A stretch of DNA of 64,000 bases from Bacteroidaceae bacterium. GTDB lineage: Bacteria; Bacteroidota; Bacteroidia; Bacteroidales; Bacteroidaceae. Below are positions 53,501 to 61,224 of this stretch, one piece after another. Location of the stretch: the NCBI GenBank assembly GCA_017427065.1, contig JAFRTL010000005.1, forward strand, positions 1 to 64,000, read 5' to 3'. The number at the start of each line of letters is the position of its first letter. The stretch's first letter is position 1. The position numbers and the translations under genes were made by a program. Below the pieces are notes generated by a model. That model was not told the origin of the DNA and did no database searches. It was given only the letters and a program-made list of their open reading frames with translations.

Positions 53501-53564
53501 CGGTTTCTTAGGACATGGCTCTCCACTGAAATTGCGCAATATCCGCATTAAAGAATTAAAATAA
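50511..53564 (+). CDS. Secreted HEAT-repeat protein with two DUF1080 (3-keto-glycoside hydrolase) domains
   Basis: MKKISTFILTLVCAVALMAQ is a signal peptide; the ATG at 50511 fits it better than 50472. Residues about 30-590 are alpha-helical HEAT-like repeats (TAAAWALQRIGDTSVISSLA, VRKAAYTALKDVV). Two beta-sandwich domains of PF06439 follow. The first, about 605-805, starts GFVSIFNGKDLTGW; the second, about 820-1017, starts GFKILFDGTNMYEW. Each keeps a pattern of WTVEDGSI or YKLNDGCIEV, then DAGIYLRG or NGVGIRTP. DUF1080 proteins cleave 3-keto disaccharides or glycosides. It sits directly after the Gfo/Idh gene and ends with a terminator. The 1017-residue triple architecture is unusual. Confidence 0.85.
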   Translation: MKKISTFILTLVCAVALMAQSPANRTVSTIVADVLAQMPTQNQTEFDKQMGDLSSTGAEGVMMLVSRLNAPGQGSNAAVEYALSGLAAYVSAPDKAQVRQAVKEGFQRALATANVPEIKAFINQQLYFLGEKVEQTGQPTPHQSVNADVRNQRIPILAAAFQATPDKALKILEKALKDGDKEYRNAALRFASDYADNEMYTRLVKRLPKMKPYVKTDILNWLGYEALSSPAKNNLIKNLQVSLDVPGKQVLLDQLKSTDPEVKTAAAWALQRIGDTSVISSLAGLLRSENAEEVALGQQTLAAFGGNITDAVSRTIAQGSNAGKIAGLQLLAGRKANLGLGTVIQQTKSDNADVRKAAYTALKDVVEAQNFTNMCGMLEEADAAYVPDMQQAVIATIATLPASEQVQTVTQRMNQSAGKSYLYYTVLATTGDAKALETIKNNLNASNAAVRDAAFNALLQWKDRRACEELLNICRNTTSNDQFEKALARYVTLASDATMTGENRLIMLREAMAVAKTDAQRNSILAQIEKTDTFQALMFAGQYLDNTALQQTAASAVMNIAIGHPEFNGTNVRSLLEKTARVLNNSDADYQRQNIRKFLEDNPAEEGFVSIFNGKDLTGWKGLVQDPIKRSKMTAAQLQREQVKADEVMRQNWTVEDGSIAYVGHGYDNLCTVKQYGDFEMYVDWMLDPAGPEADAGIYLRGAPQVQIWDTARVNVGAEVGSGGLYNNKIHQDKPLKVADNKLGEWNSFYIKMVGDRVTVRLNGELVVDNVIMENYWDRSQPIFPIEQLELQAHGSKCYFRNIYVKELKRQEPFKLSAQEQKEGFKILFDGTNMYEWTGNLVDYKLNDGCIEVSADTRFGGNLYTVNEYANFIYRFDFQLTPGANNGVGIRTPMEGDAAYVGMEIQILDCEHEIYKNITPLQHHGSVYGIIPARADHHSAFRPAGEWNSEEIMADGDHIRVTVNGQVILDGNIREATVNGTADGHEHPGLFNKKGHIGFLGHGSPLKLRNIRIKELK

Positions 53565-53584
53565 AGGTAAACGATTTACAGTCA

Positions 53585-53621
53585 ACGGGTGCTGCCTTTC
53601 TGAGGTGGCACCCGTTTTTTA
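53585..53621 (+). terminator. Intrinsic terminator after the HEAT-DUF1080 gene
   Basis: ACGGGTGC at 53585-53592 pairs with GCACCCGT at 53608-53615, followed by a run of T. Confidence 0.88.
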
Positions 53622-53709
53622 TTTCCAAACACTCACGAAATTGGTCGTTTTGTAGGAAATTTGCAGAACTCTTCGTATCTTCGCACCAAATTTTAATGAA
53701 AACACCTAT

Positions 53710-54639
53710 ATGATGAGCAAGGCCCATATTTCTGAGGCACTCCAAAAGGCCACCAGCGAATTAAGCGAGAGTCAATCCCTCAAGGGACTGTTCCACCGCA
53801 ACACGGACGATAGTCCACTTCCATCGCACAAGATACTAAGAAACATCGTGGATCTCTGCAGAGGCCTGCTCTTCCCAGGATACTTCGGAAACAGCAATGT
53901 GAAGGCAGACACCCTGACCTATCACATCGGCGTGCATGTGGAGCAACTGCACGAGCAACTCAGCAGTCAGATACTCTCTGGTCTCTGTTTCGGAAATGAC
54001 GATGAGAACAGTGCCTGCACCGACTGCCAAAGACAGGAAGCCTCTGCCTTGGCGGCTGAATTCATCAGCAGTCTGCCTGCCCTGCGCCGCACCCTCGCTA
54101 CGGATGTGGAGGCAATGTTCAACGGCGATCCTGCCGCCCTAAACCATGGGGAGGTGATCAGTTGCTACCCTGCCATACGTGCCATCACCAATTACCGCAT
54201 CGCACATCGCTTGTTGGAACTTGGTGTACCCATCATCCCCCGCTTCATCACTGAGATGGCGCACAGCGAGACGGGTATCGACATACACCCTGGAGCTACC
54301 ATCGGACACCACTTTGCCATTGACCATGGCACTGGTGTGGTGATTGGGGCGACCTGCATCATAGGCAATAACGTGAAACTTTACCAAGGTGTGACACTAG
54401 GTGCCAAGAGTTTCCCATTGGATGAGAACGGCAACCCCATCAAGGGCATTCCACGCCACCCGATACTGGAAGACGACGTCATCGTTTACTCCAATGCTAC
54501 CATCTTAGGGCGCATCACCATAGGCAAGGGTGCCATCGTGGGCGGCAATATCTGGGTAACGGAGGATGTGAAACCAGGGGCCCGTATCACACAAAATCGT
54601 GCCAAGGAAATAGACAATTTTACCAATTACGCAATATAA
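53710..54639 (+). CDS. cysE: Serine O-acetyltransferase
   Basis: The enzyme makes O-acetylserine for cysteine synthesis. The 309-residue protein has a helical N-terminal half with CFGNDDENSACTDCQRQEAS and a C-terminal left-handed beta helix. The helix shows GIDIHPGATIGHHFAIDHGT, GVVIGATCIIGNNVKLYQGV, and HPILEDDVIVYSNATILGRI. The long N-terminal half places it in the EpsC-like group common in Bacteroidetes. It opens a six-gene operon with gaps of 2-12 nt. A weak -7 (TATCTTCG, 53676-53683) lies just upstream. Confidence 0.9.
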   Translation: MMSKAHISEALQKATSELSESQSLKGLFHRNTDDSPLPSHKILRNIVDLCRGLLFPGYFGNSNVKADTLTYHIGVHVEQLHEQLSSQILSGLCFGNDDENSACTDCQRQEASALAAEFISSLPALRRTLATDVEAMFNGDPAALNHGEVISCYPAIRAITNYRIAHRLLELGVPIIPRFITEMAHSETGIDIHPGATIGHHFAIDHGTGVVIGATCIIGNNVKLYQGVTLGAKSFPLDENGNPIKGIPRHPILEDDVIVYSNATILGRITIGKGAIVGGNIWVTEDVKPGARITQNRAKEIDNFTNYAI

Positions 54640-54644
54640 TCTAA

Positions 54645-56258
54645 ATGGGAGAATCCTTTGAAATGATTGCCAAGACCTTCCAGGGACTGGAGCAGGTATT
54701 GGCAGAAGAGCTTACCAATCTGGGAGCCAATGATATTGAGATAGGGCGACGCATGGTGCGCTTCACAGGTGACAAACGACTGCTTTACAAGGCCAATTTC
54801 TGCCTCCGCACAGCCGTCCGTATTCTTAAGCCCATCATACGCTTTACTGCACACAATGCTGAGGAGGTGTACGATGCCGTGAAGGCAGTGGAATGGGATA
54901 AATACATGGATGTAAAAACCACTTTCGCCATCGACTCTGTGGTATTCAGTGATACGTTCCATCACTCTATGTTCGTGGCTTACAAGGTGAAGGATGCCAT
55001 CGCCGACTATTTCCGTGAGAAAACAGGGGAACGTCCGAATGTTCGACTGAACAATCCTGATACCAAACTGAACATCCACATTGCAGGAGATGATTGTACC
55101 TTGTCGCTGGATTCTTCAGGAGAGTCATTGCATCGTCGTGGCTATCGCCAACAATCATTGGAAGCTCCACTTAACGAAGTTTTGGCTGCAGGCATGATCC
55201 TGATGACGGGGTGGCGTGGTGAATGCGATTTCATTGACCCTATGTGCGGAAGTGGCACGTTGCCTATTGAGGCAGCCCTCATCGCACGCAATATCTGGCC
55301 AGGGGTATTCGGCCGTCATTACGATTTTGAGAAATGGCCCGACTTCGACAGTGAATTGCTAGATGAGATATACAACGACGATAGTGAGGAACGTGAATTC
55401 CAGCATCATATCTATGGTTACGATATCAACATTCATGCAGTGGAAGCATCTAACATCAATGCGAAGGCTGCCAGCGTGACTAAGGAAGTGACAATCGCAC
55501 AGCAAGACATTGCCAACTTTGAACAACCTGCAGAACCCGCCATCATTGTCACCAATCCGCCTTATGGAGAACGTATCGGTAGTCCAGATATTTTGGGACT
55601 CTATCATACCATCGGTGAACGCTTGAAACATGCCTTTGTGGGTAATTCAGCATGGATCATCTCTAGCAAAGAGGAACTATTTGCGGAAATCGGTTTGAAA
55701 CCAACAAAGAAAGTAGATCTCTACAATGGAGAACTGGAATGCAAGTTCATGAACTACGAAATCTTCGACGGAAAGTACAAAGCGTTCCGAAGTGAAGGAG
55801 AACGACTTCATAAAGAGCCTTCTACCGATACCCCTAAGCCAAAGGTACTGCGCAAGCCTCGCAGAGAGGAACTTTTCAAGGACAAGGAACAGGAAGCTCC
55901 AGAGAACATGCGTTTCTATGGACACGAGAAGTTCAAGGAATGGGAACAACGTGAGGCGCGCAAGGCTGAGAAGGCATTAGAAAGTCAGCGGAAAGCAGAA
56001 GAAGCAGAAAAACCAGAATCGCAAGAAATACTTGAAACAGAAAAGAAAAGAACACCTCGCAAAGAAGGAGACGACTTCAAGAAAAAGCGTCCTTTTAAGA
56101 GCAAACGCGAGGGTTTCAAGGGTAAACGTGACGGATTCAAAGGAAAACGCGATGACTCCAAGAAAGAGCACAGGGACTTCAAGGGCAAGCGTAAACCAGA
56201 ATCTTATCCTGAACGCAAGAAACGTGAGCTTAAAGAAAAATTAATGAAACAAGAATAA
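54645..56258 (+). CDS. THUMP-domain 23S rRNA guanine-N2 methyltransferase (RlmL type) with basic tail
   Basis: The N-terminal part (about 5-165) is a THUMP RNA-binding domain (MIAKTFQGLEQVLAEELTNL, RFTAHNAEEVYDAVKAV). The methyltransferase follows, with the SAM motif FIDPMCGSGTLPIEAALIA near residue 200 and the catalytic IVTNPPYGERIG near 303. This order matches RlmL, which methylates a guanine in 23S rRNA. From about residue 385 a highly charged tail of 150 residues contains repeated GFKGKRD-like units and Lys/Glu-rich segments, likely a flexible RNA-binding extension. It starts 5 nt after cysE. Confidence 0.88.
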   Translation: MGESFEMIAKTFQGLEQVLAEELTNLGANDIEIGRRMVRFTGDKRLLYKANFCLRTAVRILKPIIRFTAHNAEEVYDAVKAVEWDKYMDVKTTFAIDSVVFSDTFHHSMFVAYKVKDAIADYFREKTGERPNVRLNNPDTKLNIHIAGDDCTLSLDSSGESLHRRGYRQQSLEAPLNEVLAAGMILMTGWRGECDFIDPMCGSGTLPIEAALIARNIWPGVFGRHYDFEKWPDFDSELLDEIYNDDSEEREFQHHIYGYDINIHAVEASNINAKAASVTKEVTIAQQDIANFEQPAEPAIIVTNPPYGERIGSPDILGLYHTIGERLKHAFVGNSAWIISSKEELFAEIGLKPTKKVDLYNGELECKFMNYEIFDGKYKAFRSEGERLHKEPSTDTPKPKVLRKPRREELFKDKEQEAPENMRFYGHEKFKEWEQREARKAEKALESQRKAEEAEKPESQEILETEKKRTPRKEGDDFKKKRPFKSKREGFKGKRDGFKGKRDDSKKEHRDFKGKRKPESYPERKKRELKEKLMKQE

Positions 56259-56260
56259 AG

Positions 56261-58459
56261 ATGAACAAATTAACCCAATGTATAGCTGTGTTTACATTGG
56301 CACTCTGTACAATGACAACAATGATGGCACAAGAGAAAAAGGTGCCTACCAGTTACGCAGAACTGCTCTCGGGAAGTAGCAGAACTGCACAGGCAATGAC
56401 TAGCGTCAACGGACTGCAATGGTGGGGCGACCTCTACCTGTTGGTTAATAACAACACACTGACTGCTACCAATCCTAAGAATGGAAAGGTTAACACTCTC
56501 ACTACACTGGATGATGTGAATGCTGCACTTACAGCTGCAGGTGCAGGACAGCTACGCGCACTAAGTGGTCAGACACTCTGGGAAGACAAACCTTGGTTGT
56601 TGATTACTACCCCAGGCAACTATGTAGTTTACGATTGGCAGATCAAGCAGGTGGTAAGACAAAGCAAGACTGTGCAAGGTGCGGGACGTGCCGACTATGC
56701 CAAAGAAAGCGGACATGTGGCTTACAGCGTGGGGAACAACCTATACGTGGATGAGAAACAAATAAGCAACGAACCCGATGGTATCGTGGTTGGCCAAAGC
56801 GTGCATCGCAATGAGTTCGGCATCAACAAGGGTACCTTCTGGAGTCCGAAGGGTAACCTGCTGGCTTTCTACAAGATGGATGAAAGCATGGTGACGCAGT
56901 ATCCGTTGGTAAACATTGATACCCGTATTGCCGAATATACCCCTGTGCGTTATCCTATGGCAGGTATGACCAGTCATAAGGTTTGGGTAGGCATCTATAA
57001 CGTAGCTACAGGGCGCATCGTTTATCTGGACGCAGGTGATCCTACTGACCGCTACTTCACCAATATCAGTTGGGCACCCGATGAGAAATCCATTTACTTG
57101 GTAGAACTGAATCGCGACCAGAACCATGCCAAACTCTGTCAGTATGATGTAGAAAGCGGCCAAATGTTGGGTGTGCTTTATGAAGAAACCCATCCAAAGT
57201 ATGTGGAACCAGAAGATCCTATCGTCTTCCTACCTTGGGACGACACCAAGTTCATTTATCAGACAGAACGCGATGGTTTCAAGCACTTGTACCTGATGGA
57301 TACGAAAGTCCAGGTCTATCCAGAGAAACATGAGGCTGCTGCAGGAGGAACTTACATAGAGTCACTTAAAACTACCCAACTCACCAAGGGCAACTGGTTG
57401 GTTCAAGGCATCGTTGGTTTCAACACCAAAGCAAAGGAAATCATCTACCTCTCTACCCAGGAATCCCCTTTGCAGAGCAATGTGTATAAGGTAAACATGA
57501 AGGGACAGGTGACACCCATCAACAACGATGAGGCCGTTCACAGTGTGTCTCTGTCGGCTTCGGGTACTTACCTTATCGACCGCTATACTACTCCTACGCA
57601 ATATCGCCTCATTGATATAGTGGAGATAGCCAAACCAGCTAAGAAACAGAATCTCCTGACAATAGGCGACAATTTTGACAATTTACAGATGCCGCAGATT
57701 GAAGTAGGTACTATCAAAGCAGATGACGGCGTCACCGACTTGTATTACCGCCTCATCAAACCTGCCAACTTTGATGCCAGCAAGAAATATCCTGCTGTGA
57801 CGTATGTCTATGGTGGTCCTCATGCTCAGAACATCTCCGCAACCATACGCTATGGGGCTCGAACTTGGGAGCTCTATATGGCAAGCAAGGGGTATGTGAT
57901 GTTCTGTCTGGACAATCGTGGCAGTGAGAACCGCGGACTGGTTTATGAGCAAGCTACCTTCCGCCATCTTGGTGTAGAAGAAACCAAGGATCAGCGCAAA
58001 GGTGCAGAGTTTCTGATGAGTCTTCCATACGTGGACAAGACCCGTTTGGGTGTACACGGATGGAGCTTTGGTGGACACATGACCACTAGCATGATGCTGC
58101 GTCTGAACGACATATATCAAGTGGGCGTGGCAGGTGGTCCTGTTATCGACTGGCAATGGTATGAGGTGATGTATGGCGAACGCTACATGGATACCCCACA
58201 GACCAACCCTGAAGGCTACGCAGAAACTAATCTACGCAACTTGGCAGGTAATCTGAAGGGACATCTGCTCATGGTACATGGCTATCAAGACGAGACCTGT
58301 GTGCCTCAGCATACACTGGGCTTCATCAAGGCTTGCGTTGATGCCAATGTACAGCCCGACCTTTTCCTCTATCCTGGACATCAGCATGGGGTATCAGGCA
58401 AGGATGCCATTCATCTGTACGAGAAAATCACTCAATATTTTGAAGATCACTTAAAATAA
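56261..58459 (+). CDS. Dipeptidyl peptidase IV-type S9 serine peptidase
   Basis: The 732-residue exported peptidase removes dipeptides after proline or alanine. The signal peptide covers about residues 1-23 (FTLALCTMTTMMAQ). An N-terminal beta-propeller (about 40-480) is followed by the alpha/beta-hydrolase domain. Catalytic residues are Ser602 in HGWSFGGHMTT, Asp677 in GYQDETCVP and His709 in HQHGVSG. The segment SENRGLVYEQATFRHLGVEE fits DPP IV relatives such as those of Porphyromonas and Prevotella. It probably acts in the periplasm or on the outer membrane in peptide use. It begins 2 nt after the methyltransferase gene. Confidence 0.92.
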   Translation: MNKLTQCIAVFTLALCTMTTMMAQEKKVPTSYAELLSGSSRTAQAMTSVNGLQWWGDLYLLVNNNTLTATNPKNGKVNTLTTLDDVNAALTAAGAGQLRALSGQTLWEDKPWLLITTPGNYVVYDWQIKQVVRQSKTVQGAGRADYAKESGHVAYSVGNNLYVDEKQISNEPDGIVVGQSVHRNEFGINKGTFWSPKGNLLAFYKMDESMVTQYPLVNIDTRIAEYTPVRYPMAGMTSHKVWVGIYNVATGRIVYLDAGDPTDRYFTNISWAPDEKSIYLVELNRDQNHAKLCQYDVESGQMLGVLYEETHPKYVEPEDPIVFLPWDDTKFIYQTERDGFKHLYLMDTKVQVYPEKHEAAAGGTYIESLKTTQLTKGNWLVQGIVGFNTKAKEIIYLSTQESPLQSNVYKVNMKGQVTPINNDEAVHSVSLSASGTYLIDRYTTPTQYRLIDIVEIAKPAKKQNLLTIGDNFDNLQMPQIEVGTIKADDGVTDLYYRLIKPANFDASKKYPAVTYVYGGPHAQNISATIRYGARTWELYMASKGYVMFCLDNRGSENRGLVYEQATFRHLGVEETKDQRKGAEFLMSLPYVDKTRLGVHGWSFGGHMTTSMMLRLNDIYQVGVAGGPVIDWQWYEVMYGERYMDTPQTNPEGYAETNLRNLAGNLKGHLLMVHGYQDETCVPQHTLGFIKACVDANVQPDLFLYPGHQHGVSGKDAIHLYEKITQYFEDHLK

Positions 58460-58465
58460 ACATCC

Positions 58466-59740
58466 ATGAAGATATTGTTATTAGGCTCAGGCGGACGTGA
58501 GCATGCGTTGGCTTGGAAAATCGCTCAAAGTCTCAAGGTAGAAAAACTATACATTGCCCCAGGTAATGCTGGCACTGCACAGACTGGGGAGAACGTAGCT
58601 ATGAAAGCAACCGATTTCCCTGCCATCAAGTCATTCGTACTTGAAAAAGGCATAGACATGATTGTGGTGGGTCCCGAAGACCCATTGGTACAGGGTATCT
58701 ACGACTATATCAAGGGAAATGAGGAGACGAAGCACATTGCTGTGATTGGTCCGACAAAAGAAGGAGCCCAATTGGAAGGTAGCAAGGAGTTTGCCAAAGG
58801 CTTCATGATGCGCCACGCCATTCCTACGGCACGCTATAAGAGCATCACGGCCGAGAATCTGGAAGAAGGCTTGGCATTTCTGGAAACACTTCCCGCTCCT
58901 TATGTGCTGAAAGCCGATGGTCTTTGTGCAGGTAAAGGCGTACTGATCCTCCCTTCTTTGGAAGAAGCCAAAAAAGAACTCCGTGAGATGCTGAGTGGTA
59001 TGTTCGGCCAAGCCAGTGCCACCGTACTTATCGAAGAGTTCATGAGTGGTATCGAATGCTCTGTCTTCGTGCTCACTGATGGCGAGCACTACAAGGTGCT
59101 GCCTGTGGCTAAGGACTACAAACGCATCGGTGAGGGCGACAAGGGCCTCAACACAGGCGGTATGGGCAGCGTTTCTCCAGTGCCATTTGCCGATGAGGTA
59201 TTTATGGAGAAGGTTCGTACCCGTATCATTGAGCCTACCGTCAATGGATTGAAGGAAGAAGGTATCCTATATAAGGGTTTCATCTTCTTAGGACTGATCA
59301 ACGTGGGAGATGATCCTTTCGTTATTGAATACAATGCCCGTATGGGTGATCCTGAAACTGAGAGCGTGATGCTACGCATCAAGAGCGACCTTGTGGAACT
59401 TCTGGAAGGTGTAGCTGCAGGAAATCTGGATAAAAAAGTGCTGGAGATAGACCCCCGTTGTGTAGGTTGCGTGATGCTGGTCAGCGGTGGCTATCCTGAA
59501 GCCTATAAGAAAGGTTATGTGATGAACGGCCTTGAAGAGGCAGCCCAAAGCGGTAGTGTGATTTTCCATGCAGGAACCGCCCTGAAAGACGGACAGACAG
59601 TAACCAATGGCGGGCGCGTGATTGCCGTGAGTTCTTATGGGGCAACTAAAGAAGAAGCCTTAAAGAAGAGCTACGCCGTAGCCGATATCATCGACTTCGA
59701 AGGCAAGTACTTCCGCAGAGACATCGGGTTCGACTTGTAA
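58466..59740 (+). CDS. purD: Phosphoribosylamine--glycine ligase
   Basis: This enzyme of purine synthesis (ATP-grasp fold) makes GAR, the substrate of PurN, which is also encoded in the window at 29.6 kb. The 424-residue protein has [20 protein letters not shown] at the start, [42 protein letters not shown], and [13 protein letters not shown]. It is the fourth gene of the cysE operon. Confidence 0.95.
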   Translation: MKILLLGSGGREHALAWKIAQSLKVEKLYIAPGNAGTAQTGENVAMKATDFPAIKSFVLEKGIDMIVVGPEDPLVQGIYDYIKGNEETKHIAVIGPTKEGAQLEGSKEFAKGFMMRHAIPTARYKSITAENLEEGLAFLETLPAPYVLKADGLCAGKGVLILPSLEEAKKELREMLSGMFGQASATVLIEEFMSGIECSVFVLTDGEHYKVLPVAKDYKRIGEGDKGLNTGGMGSVSPVPFADEVFMEKVRTRIIEPTVNGLKEEGILYKGFIFLGLINVGDDPFVIEYNARMGDPETESVMLRIKSDLVELLEGVAAGNLDKKVLEIDPRCVGCVMLVSGGYPEAYKKGYVMNGLEEAAQSGSVIFHAGTALKDGQTVTNGGRVIAVSSYGATKEEALKKSYAVADIIDFEGKYFRRDIGFDL

Positions 59741-59752
59741 TGCCTTGGGCAC

Positions 59753-60676
59753 ATGCATCCTCTAAAGAAACTGCAACGTAATATCGTGTCGGGTGGCTTC
59801 TCCTATGCAGGAGCCACCCTACTGATGTTTGGTGCTTGGTCCGTTCATTACTCATTAGGAAAGAACTACATCTTAGGCTTGTTAGGTTACCTACTCGTAG
59901 GCCAACTGATTATCTGGCTACACAAGATGCATATCCTGATTATTGAGCGCACCTCCATCACCGCTGTTATCTTTGGATTCACGGGGGCTTGTTGCCTTCC
60001 ATTACATGCTGTTTCCCCAGGACTGGAAGCTGCTATCTTTCTGATCATGGCCCTCCACTTCCTGATGAAGAGCTACCGAAGTCCCAATCCACAGATGGAA
60101 GTCTTGCACACTTTCGTCATGTTGGGCTTTGGGTGCATCCTATACCCCAAACTCACCTACCTCATCCCTGTATTTATGGTAGGCTCCTATATATGTATGT
60201 CAATGGATAGGCGCAGTTTCTGGGCAGCCTTGTTGGGGTGGATCGTTCCCTTCTCCTTTCTTTTGTGCTATGCGTTCGCTATTCAAGACATTGACGTTTT
60301 CGTCTCACCCTTCTTAAAAATGGTTGATTTCGGAACCTTCGGTATAGGATACGAATTGTGGCAGTTGCCCGTGTTCCTTGTCCTAGCACTGTTGTTAGTC
60401 GTGGGAGCTACGCACTTCTACACCACCAACCTAGAAGACCGATTGCGTACACGCCTTTACCTCAACTTTCTGGTTATCTTAAGTACGGTGCTCCTTGTTG
60501 CCGTGTTAGTACAACCACAAGATGCGGTAAGTCTGTTCCCACTCTCCGCCGTTCCTGTCAGTATTATAGCTGGGCACTACTTCTCCTTGACCCATAGTCG
60601 GGTTTCAGGAGGTTTTCTGGCGTTCATTCTGTGCTGGTTCCTTGGTACATTCATCTTTACCCTTTGGATGCGATGA
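59753..60676 (+). CDS. Polytopic membrane protein of unknown function
   Basis: The 307-residue protein has about eight or nine hydrophobic segments spread along its length (for example FSYAGATLLMFGAW, YLLVGQLIIWL, FLIMALHFLM, LVILSTVLLVAVLV, FILCWFLGTFIFTLW). It looks like an inner-membrane protein found mainly in Bacteroidetes. I cannot name a function. It follows purD by 12 nt, and its stop overlaps the next start (ATGA), so the two are translationally coupled. Confidence 0.7.
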   Translation: MHPLKKLQRNIVSGGFSYAGATLLMFGAWSVHYSLGKNYILGLLGYLLVGQLIIWLHKMHILIIERTSITAVIFGFTGACCLPLHAVSPGLEAAIFLIMALHFLMKSYRSPNPQMEVLHTFVMLGFGCILYPKLTYLIPVFMVGSYICMSMDRRSFWAALLGWIVPFSFLLCYAFAIQDIDVFVSPFLKMVDFGTFGIGYELWQLPVFLVLALLLVVGATHFYTTNLEDRLRTRLYLNFLVILSTVLLVAVLVQPQDAVSLFPLSAVPVSIIAGHYFSLTHSRVSGGFLAFILCWFLGTFIFTLWMR

Positions 60677-61128
60677 TAGATTCCCTCATACAGCTTCTGA
60701 TTACCTGGGGATATCCCGGCATGTTCATCTCTGCCTTCATCGCAGGCAGTATCCTCCCCTTTGCCTCCGAATTGGTGTTGGCAGCACTGATTAAGTTAGG
60801 CTTGAACCCCGTCGGCTGTCTCATCGCAGCCACTTTGGGAAATACCTTGGGTGGTATGACCTGCTACTTCATCGGCCATCTGGGTAAGTTGGAATGGATA
60901 GAGAAATACCTGCACATTAAGCCCGAGAAGATTGCAAAGACACAGAAGTTCCTGCAAGGCAAAGGTTCCTTCATGGCATTCTTCGCCTTTGTGCCCATCA
61001 TCGGCAGTGCTATCTCCGTGACGCTGGGATACATGCGTGGCAATGTCTGGATCACAACTATTTCCATGATGGTGGGCAAGGCTTTGCGCTACTATCTCCT
61101 TATTCAGGCAATGCTGGCAATCGTGTAA
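60673..61128 (+). CDS. YqaA/DedA-type small membrane protein
   Basis: The 151-residue protein belongs to the VTT/SNARE-associated superfamily in its short YqaA form. It has MFISAFIAGSILPFASELVL, LNPVGCLIAATLGNTLGGMT near residue 50, and FVPIIGSAISVTLGYMRGNV, which carries the conserved Gly/Pro-containing re-entrant segment. Larger DedA relatives flip lipids such as undecaprenyl phosphate; the role of the short form is not established. The ATG at 60673 overlaps the upstream stop by ATGA. It ends the six-gene operon. Confidence 0.82.
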   Translation: MIDSLIQLLITWGYPGMFISAFIAGSILPFASELVLAALIKLGLNPVGCLIAATLGNTLGGMTCYFIGHLGKLEWIEKYLHIKPEKIAKTQKFLQGKGSFMAFFAFVPIIGSAISVTLGYMRGNVWITTISMMVGKALRYYLLIQAMLAIV

Positions 61129-61137
61129 TGCATTAAA

Positions 61138-61186
61138 AATTGTCAATTGTGAATTGTCTATTGTCAATTCATGATTGTGAATTGTG
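61138..61186. repeat. Seven AATTGTG-type heptamers upstream of the DUF2723 gene
   Basis: Units AATTGTC, AATTGTG, AATTGTC, TATTGTC, AATTCAT, GATTGTG and AATTGTG run in one 7-bp phase. The sixth unit supplies the TTG of the downstream promoter. Confidence 0.75.
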
Positions 61187-61204
61187 ATATAATCCTTATC
61201 TTTG
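61175..61204 (+). promoter_or_regulatory. Promoter of the DUF2723 gene
   Basis: TTG at 61175-61177 (inside the heptamer array), 19 bp, then TATCTTTG at 61197-61204. The leader to the ATG at 61225 is about 16 nt. Confidence 0.65.
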
Positions 61205-61224
61205 CAACCAAAATCAGAGAAGAC

